Shown here: one piece after another, positions 15,274 through 24,473 of the stretch
Position numbering within the stretch: the stretch's first letter is position 1
How the letters are laid out: the number at the start of each line of letters is the position of its first letter
Origin: Sphingomicrobium sediminis
GTDB lineage: Bacteria; Pseudomonadota; Alphaproteobacteria; Sphingomonadales; Sphingomonadaceae
Direction of reading: 5' to 3'
Assembly: GCF_023805295.1 (NCBI RefSeq)
Contig: NZ_JAMSHT010000001.1
Coordinates: 62,001 to 126,000, forward strand
DNA: 64,000 nucleotides
The notes under the pieces: generated by a model
Seen by the model: the letters and a program-made list of their open reading frames with translations, nothing else
Databases searched by the model: none
What the model was told of the DNA's origin: nothing
Translations under genes and position numbers: made by a program

Positions 15274-15444
15274 CTACTGACGCAGCAGCGCCGAGACCTC
15301 ATCGAGGTTGCCATCGACCTGGATGGATTCGCCGCCGACCAGTCCGATCTTCACCTGGTTGTTCTCATGGGTGCGCAAATAGGTGATGTTCGCGGTTGCA
15401 ACGAGATATTTGCCCCCGCGCGAGGGTAGGGGAATGAACTTCAT
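15274..15444 (-). CDS. Small FlbD-like protein, 56 residues
   Basis: The ORF begins ATG at 15444 and reads MKFIPLPSRGGKYLVATANI at the start, then YLRTHENNQVKIGLVGGESI and NLDEVSALLRQ. The arrangement (short beta strands, a Gly-Gly turn, then SLDEV-like helix) resembles the small FlbD/LytTR-like family, often annotated as flagellar FlbD. It lies 27 bp downstream of prsR on the same strand and probably belongs to the same transcript, which gives it a possible role in the PrsK/PrsR system. No flagellar genes are nearby. The family match is by pattern only. Confidence 0.65.
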   Translation of the reverse strand: MKFIPLPSRGGKYLVATANITYLRTHENNQVKIGLVGGESIQVDGNLDEVSALLRQ

Positions 15445-15471
15445 TGCAAGTCTCCGTCAACTACAGGGTGA

Positions 15472-16845
15472 TTACGCACTCATCTTGTACTGCTTGATCA
15501 GGTCGTAGAGGGTCGGGCGGCTGATCCCCAGGAGCTTGGCCGCGCCGGAGATGTTGTTTTCGGTGCGGGTGAGCGCCTGCTTGATCGCACGGCGGTCGGC
15601 GATTTCGCGGGCGGCGCGCAGGTTGATGGGCGAGGCCTCGCCCTCGCTGTCCACGCCCGCTTGCAAGTCGAGATCACCCGCGCTCACCAATTTGGCGTCC
15701 GACATGATGACCGCGCGCTTCACGCGGTTTTCCAGCTCGCGGACATTGCCGGGCCAGGGATATTCGTCGATCGCCTCGACCGCATCGGGTGCGAGTCCGG
15801 TGAGGTTGCGGCCCAGTTCCTTGGCATATTTGCTGACGAAATAGCGGGCCAAGAGGACGGCATCGCCGGTGCGCTGGCTCAGGGGCGGGATCGGGACGAC
15901 GATCTCGGCGAGGCGGTAGTAGAGGTCCTCGCGGAAGCTGCCTTCGGCGCACATGGCGTCGAGATCACGGTGCGTGGCGCAGACGATGCGCGTGTCGACG
16001 TCGATCGCCTTGCGACCGCCAATGCGTTCGATGACGCGTTCCTGGAGGAAACGAAGCAACTTGACCTGGAGCGGCAACGGAATGTCGCCGACCTCGTCGA
16101 GGAATAGCGTACCGCCCTGCGCCATCTCGATCTTGCCGGGGGTCGTTTTCACCGCGCCGGTAAAGGCGCCGCGCTCATAACCGAACAGTTCGGCCTCGAG
16201 CAGGTTTTCGGGGATGGCGGCGCAATTGAGCGCGACGAATTCGCCATCCTTTCGCGGGCTCTGGTCGTGTACCGCGCGGGCGAGCAATTCCTTGCCGGTC
16301 CCGCTGGCGCCGAGCAACATCACCGATACATCTGCCGAGGCGACGCGTTCGATGGTGTGGGCGACCTTGAGCATTTCGGGGCTGGCCGAAACGATCGAAC
16401 CCAGCACGGTCTTGCTCTCGCCCGCTTCGTTTTCGAGACGGCGGTTTTCGGCCTCTATTTCATGCAACTGGAAGGCGCGCTTCACGATATGTCCGAGCTC
16501 GTCGATGTCGACCGGCTTACGGTAGAAATCATAGGCGCCGAGGGCGACAGCCTTGAGCGCGCTTTCGCGGGCGCCATGGCCCGAGGCGACGATGATCTTG
16601 GTGTCGGGCTTGAGCGCCTGGATCTCCGCGAGCGTGGCGAACCCTTCGGTCGTGCCGTCGGGATCGGGTGGCAGGCCGAGGTCGAGTGTCACGACGGCGG
16701 GCTCGTGCAAGCGCAGCAATTCGATCGCCTGCTTGCGGTCGGTCGCGGCGACGACCTGATAATCCTCGTAGGCCCATTTCAACTGGCGCTGCAGGCCCTC
16801 ATCGTCCTCGACGACGAGCAGGATAGGGAGGTCGGACTTGCTCAT
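15472..16845 (-). CDS. prsR: PEP-CTERM-box response regulator PrsR, sigma-54 activator
   Basis: Start ATG 16845 overlaps the kinase stop (ATGA); a longer frame to 17202 is a shadow. The 457-residue protein has a receiver (Asp55 in VVTLDLGLPP, Lys110), an AAA+ domain with Walker A GASGTGKE (179-186), the sigma-54 contact loop GAFTGA (226-231) and Walker B GGTLFLDEVGD, and a Fis-type HTH at the end (NISGAAKLLGISRPTLYDL). In the XrtA/PEP-CTERM system PrsR with PrsK activates sigma-54 promoters of exopolysaccharide and PEP-CTERM protein genes. None of those targets is in this window. Confidence 0.92.
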   Translation of the reverse strand: MSKSDLPILLVVEDDEGLQRQLKWAYEDYQVVAATDRKQAIELLRLHEPAVVTLDLGLPPDPDGTTEGFATLAEIQALKPDTKIIVASGHGARESALKAVALGAYDFYRKPVDIDELGHIVKRAFQLHEIEAENRRLENEAGESKTVLGSIVSASPEMLKVAHTIERVASADVSVMLLGASGTGKELLARAVHDQSPRKDGEFVALNCAAIPENLLEAELFGYERGAFTGAVKTTPGKIEMAQGGTLFLDEVGDIPLPLQVKLLRFLQERVIERIGGRKAIDVDTRIVCATHRDLDAMCAEGSFREDLYYRLAEIVVPIPPLSQRTGDAVLLARYFVSKYAKELGRNLTGLAPDAVEAIDEYPWPGNVRELENRVKRAVIMSDAKLVSAGDLDLQAGVDSEGEASPINLRAAREIADRRAIKQALTRTENNISGAAKLLGISRPTLYDLIKQYKMSA

Positions 16846-18929
16846 GCACTCTTCCTCATTGTTGGCGCGTCGGCCGGTGCAAGGTGGATGGTGAATGTGG
16901 TGCCTTCGCCTGGTGTCGACCGGACATCGAGACGCCCGCCCATGCCGATGACGAGTGCACGCGCCTCGAAAGCGCCGATGCCGAAGCCGCCATCCTTGGT
17001 GCTGGCAAAGGGCTCGAACAGGCGCGAACGGACGAATTCGGGGTCCATTCCGATGCCGTTGTCGGCGATGGTGATGGCGACATTGTCGGCGTTGCCATCG
17101 ACCCGGACGAGGACGGGCGCGTCCTTGGGGCTGGCGTCGATAGCGTTCTGGACGAGGTGGCTGACGGCTTGTTCCAGCCCGGGCGCATCGGCCACGGCCC
17201 ACAGGCCCGTCTCGCCCATCAGCGTGACATCGTGCTGGCTACGCTTGGCTGCGATGGCAAAGGAGAGGATGTCGTCGAGCGCGATCGGGACGGCCTTCTT
17301 GTCCTTGCGCTCCGATTGCGGGGCGAGGCGGGCGAGCAGGTCGTTCATCTTTTCGACCGAGCTTTTCAGTGTCGCGACCATGTCGGCGCGGAAATCGGCA
17401 TTGTCGGCATGGCGCTCGGCATTGCGCGACAGGAGCGACAATTGGCTCACGAGATTCTTTATGTCGTGCATGATGAAGGCGAAGCGGCGGTTGAATTCCT
17501 CGAATCGCTGCGCCTTGGCGAGCGCGTCCTGGCTGACGGCTTCGGCCAATGCGCTGGCGGCCTGGCGGCCTGCCGTGCGCAAAAGGTCGAAATCTTCCCA
17601 ATCGAGAGCACGCATGAAATCGGGCTGGGCGAGGATGACGATGCCGGCGAGCTGGCGGTCGTGGACCAGCGGAATGCCGACCCAGCCATGTTCGTTGCGC
17701 AGCAGCCAGTGCGGCGGGCCCGCATCCATGTCGCGCGTGTCGCTCCAGCCTTCGCGAAGGCCGGTCAGTTCAAGGATGCGGCTATCCTCGACGACATGGG
17801 TCCAGAAGACTTCTTCGCGGGCATCGTCGAATAGGCGGGCAGGGGGCGTGAAGGGCTCGCCCGGCCATTCCCACTCGCCGGCGATCTTGAGCCCGTCATG
17901 CTCGTCGCGCACCAGGAGGCAGCCGCCCGGCGCATCGAGCATTTCGGCAAAGGCGCGCACGATGCGGCGGCCCAGCGGGTCCTTGCTGCTGCCGTCGCCG
18001 CCGATCGTGTCGGTGAAGCGCAGCCACTCGGTGCGATAATCGTAGCGATGTTCGAAGAAATGCTTGGCGATCTTCACCTTGGCCCAACTGCGTGCCCGCG
18101 GGCTCGGCATGATGACCATCGCACCGACGACGAGGATGGAAAGCAGGGTAACGGCGATGCCGCCGGCCCAATCGTCGCCGCTGCCGCGCAGGATCGTGGC
18201 GAGGACGGCCATGACCGCGAAATAGGCACAAATGCCGAGCAGGGAGAGCGACTGGAAGGTGGCGGCGCGCGAAAGCTTGATGCGCCATCCCTCGTCGGTG
18301 CGCGCGCCGAGGGCAAAAAGCGGGGCGAGCAGGGCAACCGCCGCGCCGCGCCAGGCGAGCATGACATCGCCGGCATCGGCCGACAGATAGGCGATGGTGT
18401 AGGTGTTGAGATCGATGAACCACAGGCCGGCCAGCGCCAGCATCGCGAAGCGGATCGCCGTGCGGCTACCGGGTGCGGCCTGCCCGTAAATATTGTGGAC
18501 GAGGATCAGGCCGCCCGCTGCGGCAAGGATACGCAGGAGCAAGGCGGTGGCGATTAGCGCCTGCTGCTGGGCGGGCTCGGGATCGATCATCGTATGGGTG
18601 AGCGAGACGACGATTGAAAGGCCTAGCACGGCAGCGACGGCGCCATAGACGAGCTTCAGGCCCTTCTGGCGCCGCTCGGGATCGGCATTCATGGCGAGCT
18701 GGTGTAGCAGGCCGACCCAGACGAGATTGCGGGTCGTCTCGGCGAGATAAGTGAGCAGCGTGTCGGTGGCCATCGCCTCGAGCCAGGCCCAGAGGCTGGT
18801 GAGCGCCATGGCAGCGACCAATGTGCGCTGACCCTGCGAGCGCGGACCGCTGAACAGCTGCCACAGCACGAGCAGCGCGAACAGCGACGCTGCCACGATA
18901 TGGCTCCAAAACTGTGCCGCTTCGTTCAT
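16842..18929 (-). CDS. prsK: XrtA/PEP-CTERM system histidine kinase PrsK
   Basis: ATG 18929 is preferred over the TTG at 18944. The 695-residue protein starts with about ten transmembrane helices (to residue ~290), then a GAF domain (about 330-490, MLDAPGGCLLVRDEHDGLKI), then the kinase. The phospho-acceptor region is FIMHDIKNLVSQLSLLSRNA, diagnostic of PrsK, followed by HLVQNAIDAS, DNGIGMDPEF and GFGIGAFEAR. It pairs with PrsR, which overlaps it. The system links envelope state to exopolysaccharide and PEP-CTERM protein production. Confidence 0.93.
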   Translation of the reverse strand: MNEAAQFWSHIVAASLFALLVLWQLFSGPRSQGQRTLVAAMALTSLWAWLEAMATDTLLTYLAETTRNLVWVGLLHQLAMNADPERRQKGLKLVYGAVAAVLGLSIVVSLTHTMIDPEPAQQQALIATALLLRILAAAGGLILVHNIYGQAAPGSRTAIRFAMLALAGLWFIDLNTYTIAYLSADAGDVMLAWRGAAVALLAPLFALGARTDEGWRIKLSRAATFQSLSLLGICAYFAVMAVLATILRGSGDDWAGGIAVTLLSILVVGAMVIMPSPRARSWAKVKIAKHFFEHRYDYRTEWLRFTDTIGGDGSSKDPLGRRIVRAFAEMLDAPGGCLLVRDEHDGLKIAGEWEWPGEPFTPPARLFDDAREEVFWTHVVEDSRILELTGLREGWSDTRDMDAGPPHWLLRNEHGWVGIPLVHDRQLAGIVILAQPDFMRALDWEDFDLLRTAGRQAASALAEAVSQDALAKAQRFEEFNRRFAFIMHDIKNLVSQLSLLSRNAERHADNADFRADMVATLKSSVEKMNDLLARLAPQSERKDKKAVPIALDDILSFAIAAKRSQHDVTLMGETGLWAVADAPGLEQAVSHLVQNAIDASPKDAPVLVRVDGNADNVAITIADNGIGMDPEFVRSRLFEPFASTKDGGFGIGAFEARALVIGMGGRLDVRSTPGEGTTFTIHLAPADAPTMRKSA

Positions 18930-18945
18930 GTCCACACCTGCCAAA

Positions 18946-18981
18946 TCGGTGTAAGCATCACCGACAGGTCCGGAGTGTCGG
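18946..18981. promoter_or_regulatory. Two overlapping inverted repeats between prsK and the aldo/keto reductase gene
   Basis: TCGGTG/CACCGA (18946-18951 with 18958-18963) and CCGACA/TGTCGG (18961-18966 with 18976-18981) share bases in the divergent 92-bp spacer. Both are perfect 6-bp arms. They may be regulator sites for either gene; neither has a known owner. Confidence 0.35.
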
Positions 18982-19021
18982 ATAAATTTACAAATATATG
19001 GTGAAGAAGAGGGGGATTGAG

Positions 19022-19957
19022 GTGGAAAAACGCGCGATCGGATCGAGCGACATGCACGTCGCGCCGCTGGCCCTTGGCGGTAATGTGTTCGACTGGACGG
19101 CGGACATAGCGACCAGCTTTCGCATCATGGACGGTTTCGTCGATGTCGGCGGCAGCATGATCGACACGGCCGACGTCTATTCGATGTGGGTCGAAGGCCA
19201 TACCGGCGGCGAGAGCGAGCGGGTCATCGGCGACTGGCTCAAGAAGAGCGGCAAGCGCGAGGATGTCGTGATCGCATCCAAGGTCGGCTTCCTCGCCGGG
19301 CTCGACCCCGTCATCGTGCGCAATGCCTGCGAAGCCTCGTTGAAGCGGCTGGGGACCGACCGCATCGACCTGTATTATATGCACAAGGATGACGAGAAGG
19401 TGCCGCTGGCCGACAGCTTGGGCGCGTTCGACGAGCTGGTGAAGGCGGGCAAGATCCGCGCCATCGGCCTCAGCAATTTCACGGCGGAGCGCGTGCGCGA
19501 GGCAATGCAGGTGGCCGAGGAAAATGGCCTCGCCAAGCCGGTCGCGCTGCAACCCTGGTACAATCTGGTCGAGCGCGAGCGTTACGAAGACGAATTGCGC
19601 GACGCGGTCGCCGAGGCCGGCCTTGGCGTCTTCACCTATTATTCGATCGCCAACGGCTTCCTCACCGGCAAATATCGCTCGATGGACGATCTCGACCAGA
19701 GCCCGCGCGGCCTGCGCAATGTCGGCTATCTGGAGGGCAAGGGGGCGAAGGTGCTCGAGGTGCTCGACGACATTAGCAGCGAGACCGGCGCCCCGCTCGC
19801 GACCATCTCGCTAGCCTGGCTCGCGGCCCAACCAACCATCACCGCACCCATCGCCAGTGCGACGAGCCTCAAACAGCTGTCAGAACTGGTCGAAAGCCTG
19901 ACGCTGGAATTGAGCGACGAACAGATCGAGCGGCTGAACGAAGCCAGCGCTAGCTAG
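19022..19957 (+). CDS. Aldo/keto reductase
   Basis: GTG at 19022 is chosen over ATG at 18998 because GGGGG lies 6 bases upstream; the product is 311 residues, beginning MEKRAIGSSD. The TIM-barrel AKR catalytic set is visible: DTADVYS (Asp, Tyr), ASKVG (Lys), LYYMHKDD (His), plus GLSNFTAERV and the NADP-binding SATSLKQL region. It is of the YajO/general stress-protein 69 kind and reduces aldehydes or ketones with NADPH; the natural substrate is not readable. Its TAG shares CTAG with the convergent TonB-domain gene. Confidence 0.92.
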   Translation: MEKRAIGSSDMHVAPLALGGNVFDWTADIATSFRIMDGFVDVGGSMIDTADVYSMWVEGHTGGESERVIGDWLKKSGKREDVVIASKVGFLAGLDPVIVRNACEASLKRLGTDRIDLYYMHKDDEKVPLADSLGAFDELVKAGKIRAIGLSNFTAERVREAMQVAEENGLAKPVALQPWYNLVERERYEDELRDAVAEAGLGVFTYYSIANGFLTGKYRSMDDLDQSPRGLRNVGYLEGKGAKVLEVLDDISSETGAPLATISLAWLAAQPTITAPIASATSLKQLSELVESLTLELSDEQIERLNEASAS

Positions 19958-20751
19958 GGAATCTGGAATAGGATCGAGGTCCAGCCTCGGCTCTCGATTG
20001 TCTCGCCCGCTTCGTTGCGAGCCGGGATATAGCGCAGGCGCCGCTCAGCCAGTCGGCATGATGCTTCGTCGAGAATGGACGACCCGCTGCTTTCGTGGAT
20101 CTCGCAATTGTTGACGCGTCCGGTCGTCCCGACCGTCCAGCTGATGGTCACCCGGCCGGTCAGTTCGGCACGCAGTGCGCGCGCGGGATAGTCGCCATCG
20201 CGGATGAAGATGGGCGACGAGAGCAATTTGTGCGGCATCGGCCCGAAGCCGGCCAGCGAATATGTAAGTCTCACGCGACGATCGCGCTCGGCCAGCAACG
20301 TTCGCGCGACTTTGGTACAGTCATGATGAGGGAAATCGAGCGTGGCGGCTTCCATGCGATCCTTGCTGTCCCACTGAAAGGCGGATCGGTAGGCGTTGGC
20401 AGCCTCGTCGGTAGCCATTGGGGCCGTGGCGGCATCGCAAGCGGCCTGTTCGTCCTCGCTGATCCTCAGGCGCAGCGGATCGAGGCGGCGAATGGCGTCT
20501 TCGGCTTCCTCGACATGATCTCCCGAAGGCATGAGCGCGAGATAGAGGTCGTAGCCGCGCACAACGTCGAGATCTTTCGCCAGCGACCAGATTGTGTCGT
20601 CATCCAGCGCGGCCTCGTCGAAGACGTTGGTGGCGTCTTCCGGGACGGGCATGCCGACAAAGTCGTAGGGGCTGGGATTGGGGACCTGCAGCGGCTTTGC
20701 GGGCGGCGGTGCAGGCTGGGCCAGATACGCGGCCAACAGGATGGTAAGCAT
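19954..20751 (-). CDS. TonB C-terminal domain protein
   Basis: The 265-residue protein has an N-terminal hydrophobic segment (LTILLAAYLAQPAPPP) and a C-terminal TonB-like domain (RALRAELTGRVTISWTVGTT, then VNNCEIHESSGSSILDEAS and RLRYIPARNE). The middle 130 residues are of unknown type. It lacks the long Pro/Lys spacer and ExbB/ExbD neighbours of an energy transducer, so it may be a periplasmic protein that reuses the fold. Its ATG overlaps the stop of the M20 hydrolase (TGATG), so it is coupled to it. Confidence 0.8.
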   Translation of the reverse strand: MLTILLAAYLAQPAPPPAKPLQVPNPSPYDFVGMPVPEDATNVFDEAALDDDTIWSLAKDLDVVRGYDLYLALMPSGDHVEEAEDAIRRLDPLRLRISEDEQAACDAATAPMATDEAANAYRSAFQWDSKDRMEAATLDFPHHDCTKVARTLLAERDRRVRLTYSLAGFGPMPHKLLSSPIFIRDGDYPARALRAELTGRVTISWTVGTTGRVNNCEIHESSGSSILDEASCRLAERRLRYIPARNEAGETIESRGWTSILFQIP

Positions 20752-22073
20752 CAGTTTCCTTCAAAAAGATCCAGCGCCAGCAGCGTCATCGCTTCGGTGG
20801 CGCGATTGATCACGATTTCGGCATCGGGGGCCCAGAAGGGGCTGTGGAGGCTGGGCAACTTGGTCGCATCCCCGCCGGTCTCGTCCCACTTGTCCGCGGG
20901 TTGGCCGCCGACCCAGAAGATGAGGCTCTGCATGTCGGGGTCCTCGCGGCGGTAGCGGCCGAAATCCTCCCCGCCCATGACCGGCGGGATCTCGCTGACC
21001 ATGTCTGTGCCCCAGCGATCTTGGAACAGCGCCATCGCCCGCGAAGCCAGTTCGGGCGTGTTGTAGGTCGACGGCGTGAACTCGCTCTCGCGCACGGTGA
21101 CGATCGGCATCCGGTCCTCGGGCACGCCGGCGGCCATCGCTTCGCCCATGGCGATCCGCTCGATGGCGGCCAGCAATTGCGCGCGGGTCTCGTCCGAATA
21201 GCTGCGCACCGTGAGGAGCAATTCGGCCTCGTCGGAAATGATGTTGTGCTTGGCCCCGGCATGGAAGCTGCCGACCGTGACAACTGCCGGATCGAGCGGG
21301 TCGAGCTCGCGCGCGACAATGGTCTGGAGCGCGGTCACGAAGCGGCTGGCGATGACGATCGGGTCCTTGGTCGTGTGCGGATAGGCGCCGTGCCCGCCGA
21401 CGCCGCGAATGGTGACATCGACGCTGTCGACATTGGCGAGCGCATAGCCAGGCGCGATGCCGATATCGCCGGCGCGGCCGCGCGCGCTGTCATGGAAGGC
21501 GACGGCATAAGCGGGCATCGGGAAGCGCTCGAACAGTCCGTCCTCGATCATCGCGCGCGCACCTTCGCCGGTTTCCTCTGCAGGCTGCAGGATCATCATC
21601 AACGTGCCAGACCATTCGTCGCGTCGCTCGATGAGTTGCATGGCGGTGCCGATCCAGGTGGTCATGTGCGTGTCGTGGCCGCAGGCATGCATCACGCCGG
21701 TCTCGACGCCCGACTGGGGCGCGACGGCGGTCACGGTCGAGGCGTAGGGCAGGCCGGTATCTTCGATTACCGGCAGGCCATCCATGTCCGCGCGCAGCAT
21801 GACGACGGGGCCGGGGCCGTTCTCCATGATCGCGACGACGCCGGTGCCGCCAACCTGCTCGGTCACCTCGAAGCCCAGTTCGCGCGCGATGGCGGCCATG
21901 TAAGCCGCAGTCTCAACCTCCATGCCCGACAGTTCGGGGTTGGCGTGGAGGTGGCGGTAATGCGCCATCAGTTCGTCCATGTCGGCATCGATCGACGCGC
22001 CAAGATCGGCGGGCTGCGCGATGAGTGGGGCAGGGGCGATGGCGAGAGCGAAGGCGGCTAGGGCGAGGCGCAT
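20751..22073 (-). CDS. Secreted M20 family amidohydrolase
   Basis: The 440-residue enzyme has a signal peptide (MRLALAAFALAIAPAPLIAQ). The M20D amidohydrolase pattern is clear: HANPELSGMEVETAAYMA, RADMDGLPVIEDTG, MHACGHDTHMTTW (metal ligands), QPAEETGEGARAMIEDG, GGHGAYPH and MGGEDFGRY. Relatives cleave N-acyl or indole-acyl amino acids and p-aminobenzoyl-glutamate; exact substrate unknown. It is likely periplasmic. It sits in a four-gene minus-strand run with bdhA, DUF4893 and the TonB-domain gene; the DUF4893 stop is 1 bp before its ATG. Confidence 0.9.
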   Translation of the reverse strand: MRLALAAFALAIAPAPLIAQPADLGASIDADMDELMAHYRHLHANPELSGMEVETAAYMAAIARELGFEVTEQVGGTGVVAIMENGPGPVVMLRADMDGLPVIEDTGLPYASTVTAVAPQSGVETGVMHACGHDTHMTTWIGTAMQLIERRDEWSGTLMMILQPAEETGEGARAMIEDGLFERFPMPAYAVAFHDSARGRAGDIGIAPGYALANVDSVDVTIRGVGGHGAYPHTTKDPIVIASRFVTALQTIVARELDPLDPAVVTVGSFHAGAKHNIISDEAELLLTVRSYSDETRAQLLAAIERIAMGEAMAAGVPEDRMPIVTVRESEFTPSTYNTPELASRAMALFQDRWGTDMVSEIPPVMGGEDFGRYRREDPDMQSLIFWVGGQPADKWDETGGDATKLPSLHSPFWAPDAEIVINRATEAMTLLALDLFEGN

Positions 22074-22697
22074 CTATTCCTCCGGGATGAGTTCGATGAT
22101 GTCGAGTTTGCTTTCGAAACGCGGGCTCGGGATGAGGAGGCGGAAGCGATTCTCGCCGACGCGCTGCAAGGCGGCGACCATGTCGCGCTGCGGGTCGGCG
22201 CCGTAGCGCATGGCGCGGTCTTCGTCGCCCAGCACCAAGGTGCCGAGAAAGACCTGGCGATATTGATCGTCGGGAAAGAGAAGGCCGACGGGGCGCTGCG
22301 ATCCGGTCAGCTTGGCAAAACCGTGCAGATCCTCTTCGGGCCGGATGCGGCACTGGAAATAGGGATAGTCGACATAGGCCAGCGTCGACGCGCCGCTCAT
22401 GGTGCCAAGCTTGATGGTGCGGCAGCGATAGAGGCCGTTGGGCACGTCGCCGAGGATCATCGCGGCGTCGGGATCGCCGAGCGCGCCCAATGCTTCGACC
22501 TCGTCGCCATAGCCCTTGGCGCGCGCTTCGCGGATCGCCGCGTTGAAGGTGGCTCGCCAGTCGCGCAGCCGGTCGCCATCATCCTCGGTCACGATCTGGC
22601 GCCAGTTGCGCGTTTCGAGCGTGTCGATCGTGGGATCGCCGGGCAGCGTCGAACAGCTGGCCAGCAGGAGCGATGCGAGGATAAGCGACAATCTCAT
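22074..22697 (-). CDS. DUF4893 lipoprotein
   Basis: ATG 22697 gives 207 residues with a lipoprotein signal MRLSLILASLLLASC. NWRQIVTEDDGDRLRDWRAT, DPDAAMILGDVPNGLYRCR and TLAYVDYPYFQCRI match the DUF4893 family, which is common in sphingomonads and of unknown function. The longer frame reaching 23519 is a shadow of bdhA. It sits 11 bp after bdhA and 0 bp before the M20 gene. Confidence 0.85.
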   Translation of the reverse strand: MRLSLILASLLLASCSTLPGDPTIDTLETRNWRQIVTEDDGDRLRDWRATFNAAIREARAKGYGDEVEALGALGDPDAAMILGDVPNGLYRCRTIKLGTMSGASTLAYVDYPYFQCRIRPEEDLHGFAKLTGSQRPVGLLFPDDQYRQVFLGTLVLGDEDRAMRYGADPQRDMVAALQRVGENRFRLLIPSPRFESKLDIIELIPEE

Positions 22698-22708
22698 GGC
22701 CGCGCAGC

Positions 22709-23494
22709 CTATTGTGCCGTCCAGCCGCCGTCCATGCTGATATTCGCGCCGGTTATGCTGGCGGCTTCGTCGGACGCGAGGAAAAAGGCGCAGGCGGCGA
22801 CCTCTTCGACCGTGACGAAGCGCTTGGTGGGCTGCGCTTTCAGAAGCACGTCGTTCATCACTTCTTCGCGCGTTAGCCCTCTGGCTTTCATGGTGTCGGG
22901 GATCTGTTTTTCCACCAGCGGTGTCCAGACATAGCCGGGCGAAATGCAGTTGATGGTGATGCCGTCCTCTGCGGTCTCGAGCGCGACCGTTTTGGTGAAG
23001 CCGGCAACGCCATGCTTGGCGGCGACATAGGCCGACTTGTTGGGCGAGGCGACGAGGCTGTGCGCGCTGGCCGTGTTGATGACGCGGCCGAAGCCCTTGT
23101 GCCGCATGGCCGGGAGGACAAGGCGCGTCGTGTGAAAGACCGCCGACAGGTTGAGCGCGATAATCTTGTCCCACTTGTCGACGGGAAAGTCCGCGACCGG
23201 GGCGACATGCTGCATGCCGGCATTGTTGACGAGGATGTGCGGGCTGCCGATCTCGCTGGTGCAATCGCCCACCATCTTGTCGATGGCGGCGACATCGGTG
23301 AGGTCGGCATCCGAATAGATGGCCTTGGCGCCCGAGCGCTGCTCGAGGTCGGCGCGGATCGCCTCGATCTCTTGCGGATCGCCGAACCCGTTGATCATGA
23401 CCGAGGCACCCGCATCGGCGAGGCGCTGCGCAATGGCGAGGCCGATGCCGCTGGTCGATCCGGTAACGAGTGCGCGCTTGCCTTCGAGTGTCAT
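22709..23494 (-). CDS. bdhA: 3-hydroxybutyrate dehydrogenase
   Basis: The 261-residue short-chain dehydrogenase has TGSTSGIGLAIAQRL (NAD-binding, 9-23), NNAGMQHVAPV, and the catalytic Ser, Tyr and Lys in SAHSLV and SAYVAAKHG. The pattern MQHVAPVADFPVDKWD and the C-terminal ITGANISMDGGWTAQ are characteristic of 3-hydroxybutyrate dehydrogenase (EC 1.1.1.30), which oxidises 3-hydroxybutyrate from polyhydroxybutyrate to acetoacetate. It is divergent from ypfJ. Confidence 0.92.
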   Translation of the reverse strand: MTLEGKRALVTGSTSGIGLAIAQRLADAGASVMINGFGDPQEIEAIRADLEQRSGAKAIYSDADLTDVAAIDKMVGDCTSEIGSPHILVNNAGMQHVAPVADFPVDKWDKIIALNLSAVFHTTRLVLPAMRHKGFGRVINTASAHSLVASPNKSAYVAAKHGVAGFTKTVALETAEDGITINCISPGYVWTPLVEKQIPDTMKARGLTREEVMNDVLLKAQPTKRFVTVEEVAACAFFLASDEAASITGANISMDGGWTAQ

Positions 23495-23593
23495 CTACTG
23501 TCTCCCTTTGGCCCAGCAATGGCGCGAGGGGCGGGGCGATGCAACCGCCAAGCCCTCCGAGCCGTTTGGGGGTGACAAGAGGGAGACGAATCC

Positions 23594-24454
23594 ATGCGCC
23601 TTGGCGATCGCGACAGTGACAATTTCATCGACCGAACCGGCCAGCGCGGCGGCGGTGGCGGCATGGGCGGCATGTCGAGCGGCATTTTCCTGCTGCTCGC
23701 GCGCTTCGTCTTCAACAAGTTCGGGATCGTCGGCATCCTGATTCTCGGCCTTGGCTATTGCGCGCTGTCGGGCGGGCTTGGCGGCCTCACCGGCGGATCG
23801 CCGCAGGGCGCCAGCAGCGGGCAATCGACGCTGACCGAAAGCGAACTCGCTTTGCTGCGCGGGACCCTGGAAAGCACCGACGATGTCTGGACCGAGATTT
23901 TCGCACAGGCCGGTGCGAGTTACCGCGAGCCCGAATTGGTCGCCTATGAGGGCGGCACGCAGACGGCGTGCGGCTATGGCCAAGAAGTGATGGGGCCATT
24001 TTACTGCCCAGGCGATAGCCGCATCTATATCGATCCCGATTTCTTCAACGAATTGTCGAGCCGCTTTGGCGCGCCCGGCGATTTCGCTGCACGCTATGTC
24101 ATCGCGCATGAGGTGGGGCATCACATTCAGAACCTCGAAGGCACGCTCGCCGACGTTCAGCGCCAACAGCAGCGCGTCAGCCAGACGCAGGGCAACCAGC
24201 TGCAGGTCGGCGTCGAATTGCAGGCAGATTGCTATGCGGGCGTCTGGGCCGCACGCACCGGCGCGATGGAGCCGGGCGACCTCGAAGAAGGCCTGCGCGC
24301 TGCAGAAGCCATTGGCGATGACACCTTGCAACGCCAGGCCGGACAGGCAGTCCGCCCCGAAAGCTTCACCCACGGCACCTCGGCCCAGCGCATGGAAGCG
24401 CTCCGCCGCGGTCTCAGCCGAGGCGACCCGCGCATGTGCAACTATGCGGGATAG
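23594..24454 (+). CDS. ypfJ: Neutral zinc metallopeptidase, YpfJ family
   Basis: The 286-residue protein begins MRLGDRDSDNFIDRTGQRGG, the YpfJ hallmark, has one transmembrane helix at about 40-60, and a periplasmic metalloprotease-like domain with HEVGHHIQ (HExxH) and QADCYAGVWA providing the third ligand. The family's substrate is not established. The 19-bp gap to the permease gene suggests joint transcription. Confidence 0.92.
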   Translation: MRLGDRDSDNFIDRTGQRGGGGGMGGMSSGIFLLLARFVFNKFGIVGILILGLGYCALSGGLGGLTGGSPQGASSGQSTLTESELALLRGTLESTDDVWTEIFAQAGASYREPELVAYEGGTQTACGYGQEVMGPFYCPGDSRIYIDPDFFNELSSRFGAPGDFAARYVIAHEVGHHIQNLEGTLADVQRQQQRVSQTQGNQLQVGVELQADCYAGVWAARTGAMEPGDLEEGLRAAEAIGDDTLQRQAGQAVRPESFTHGTSAQRMEALRRGLSRGDPRMCNYAG

Positions 24455-24473
24455 GCGAGGCGCCGCGTAGCCG

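Noticed and set aside
16267..18039. 590-codon plus-strand ORF opposite prsR/prsK
   Set aside because: Antisense to the motif-rich kinase and regulator genes; no coherent domain.
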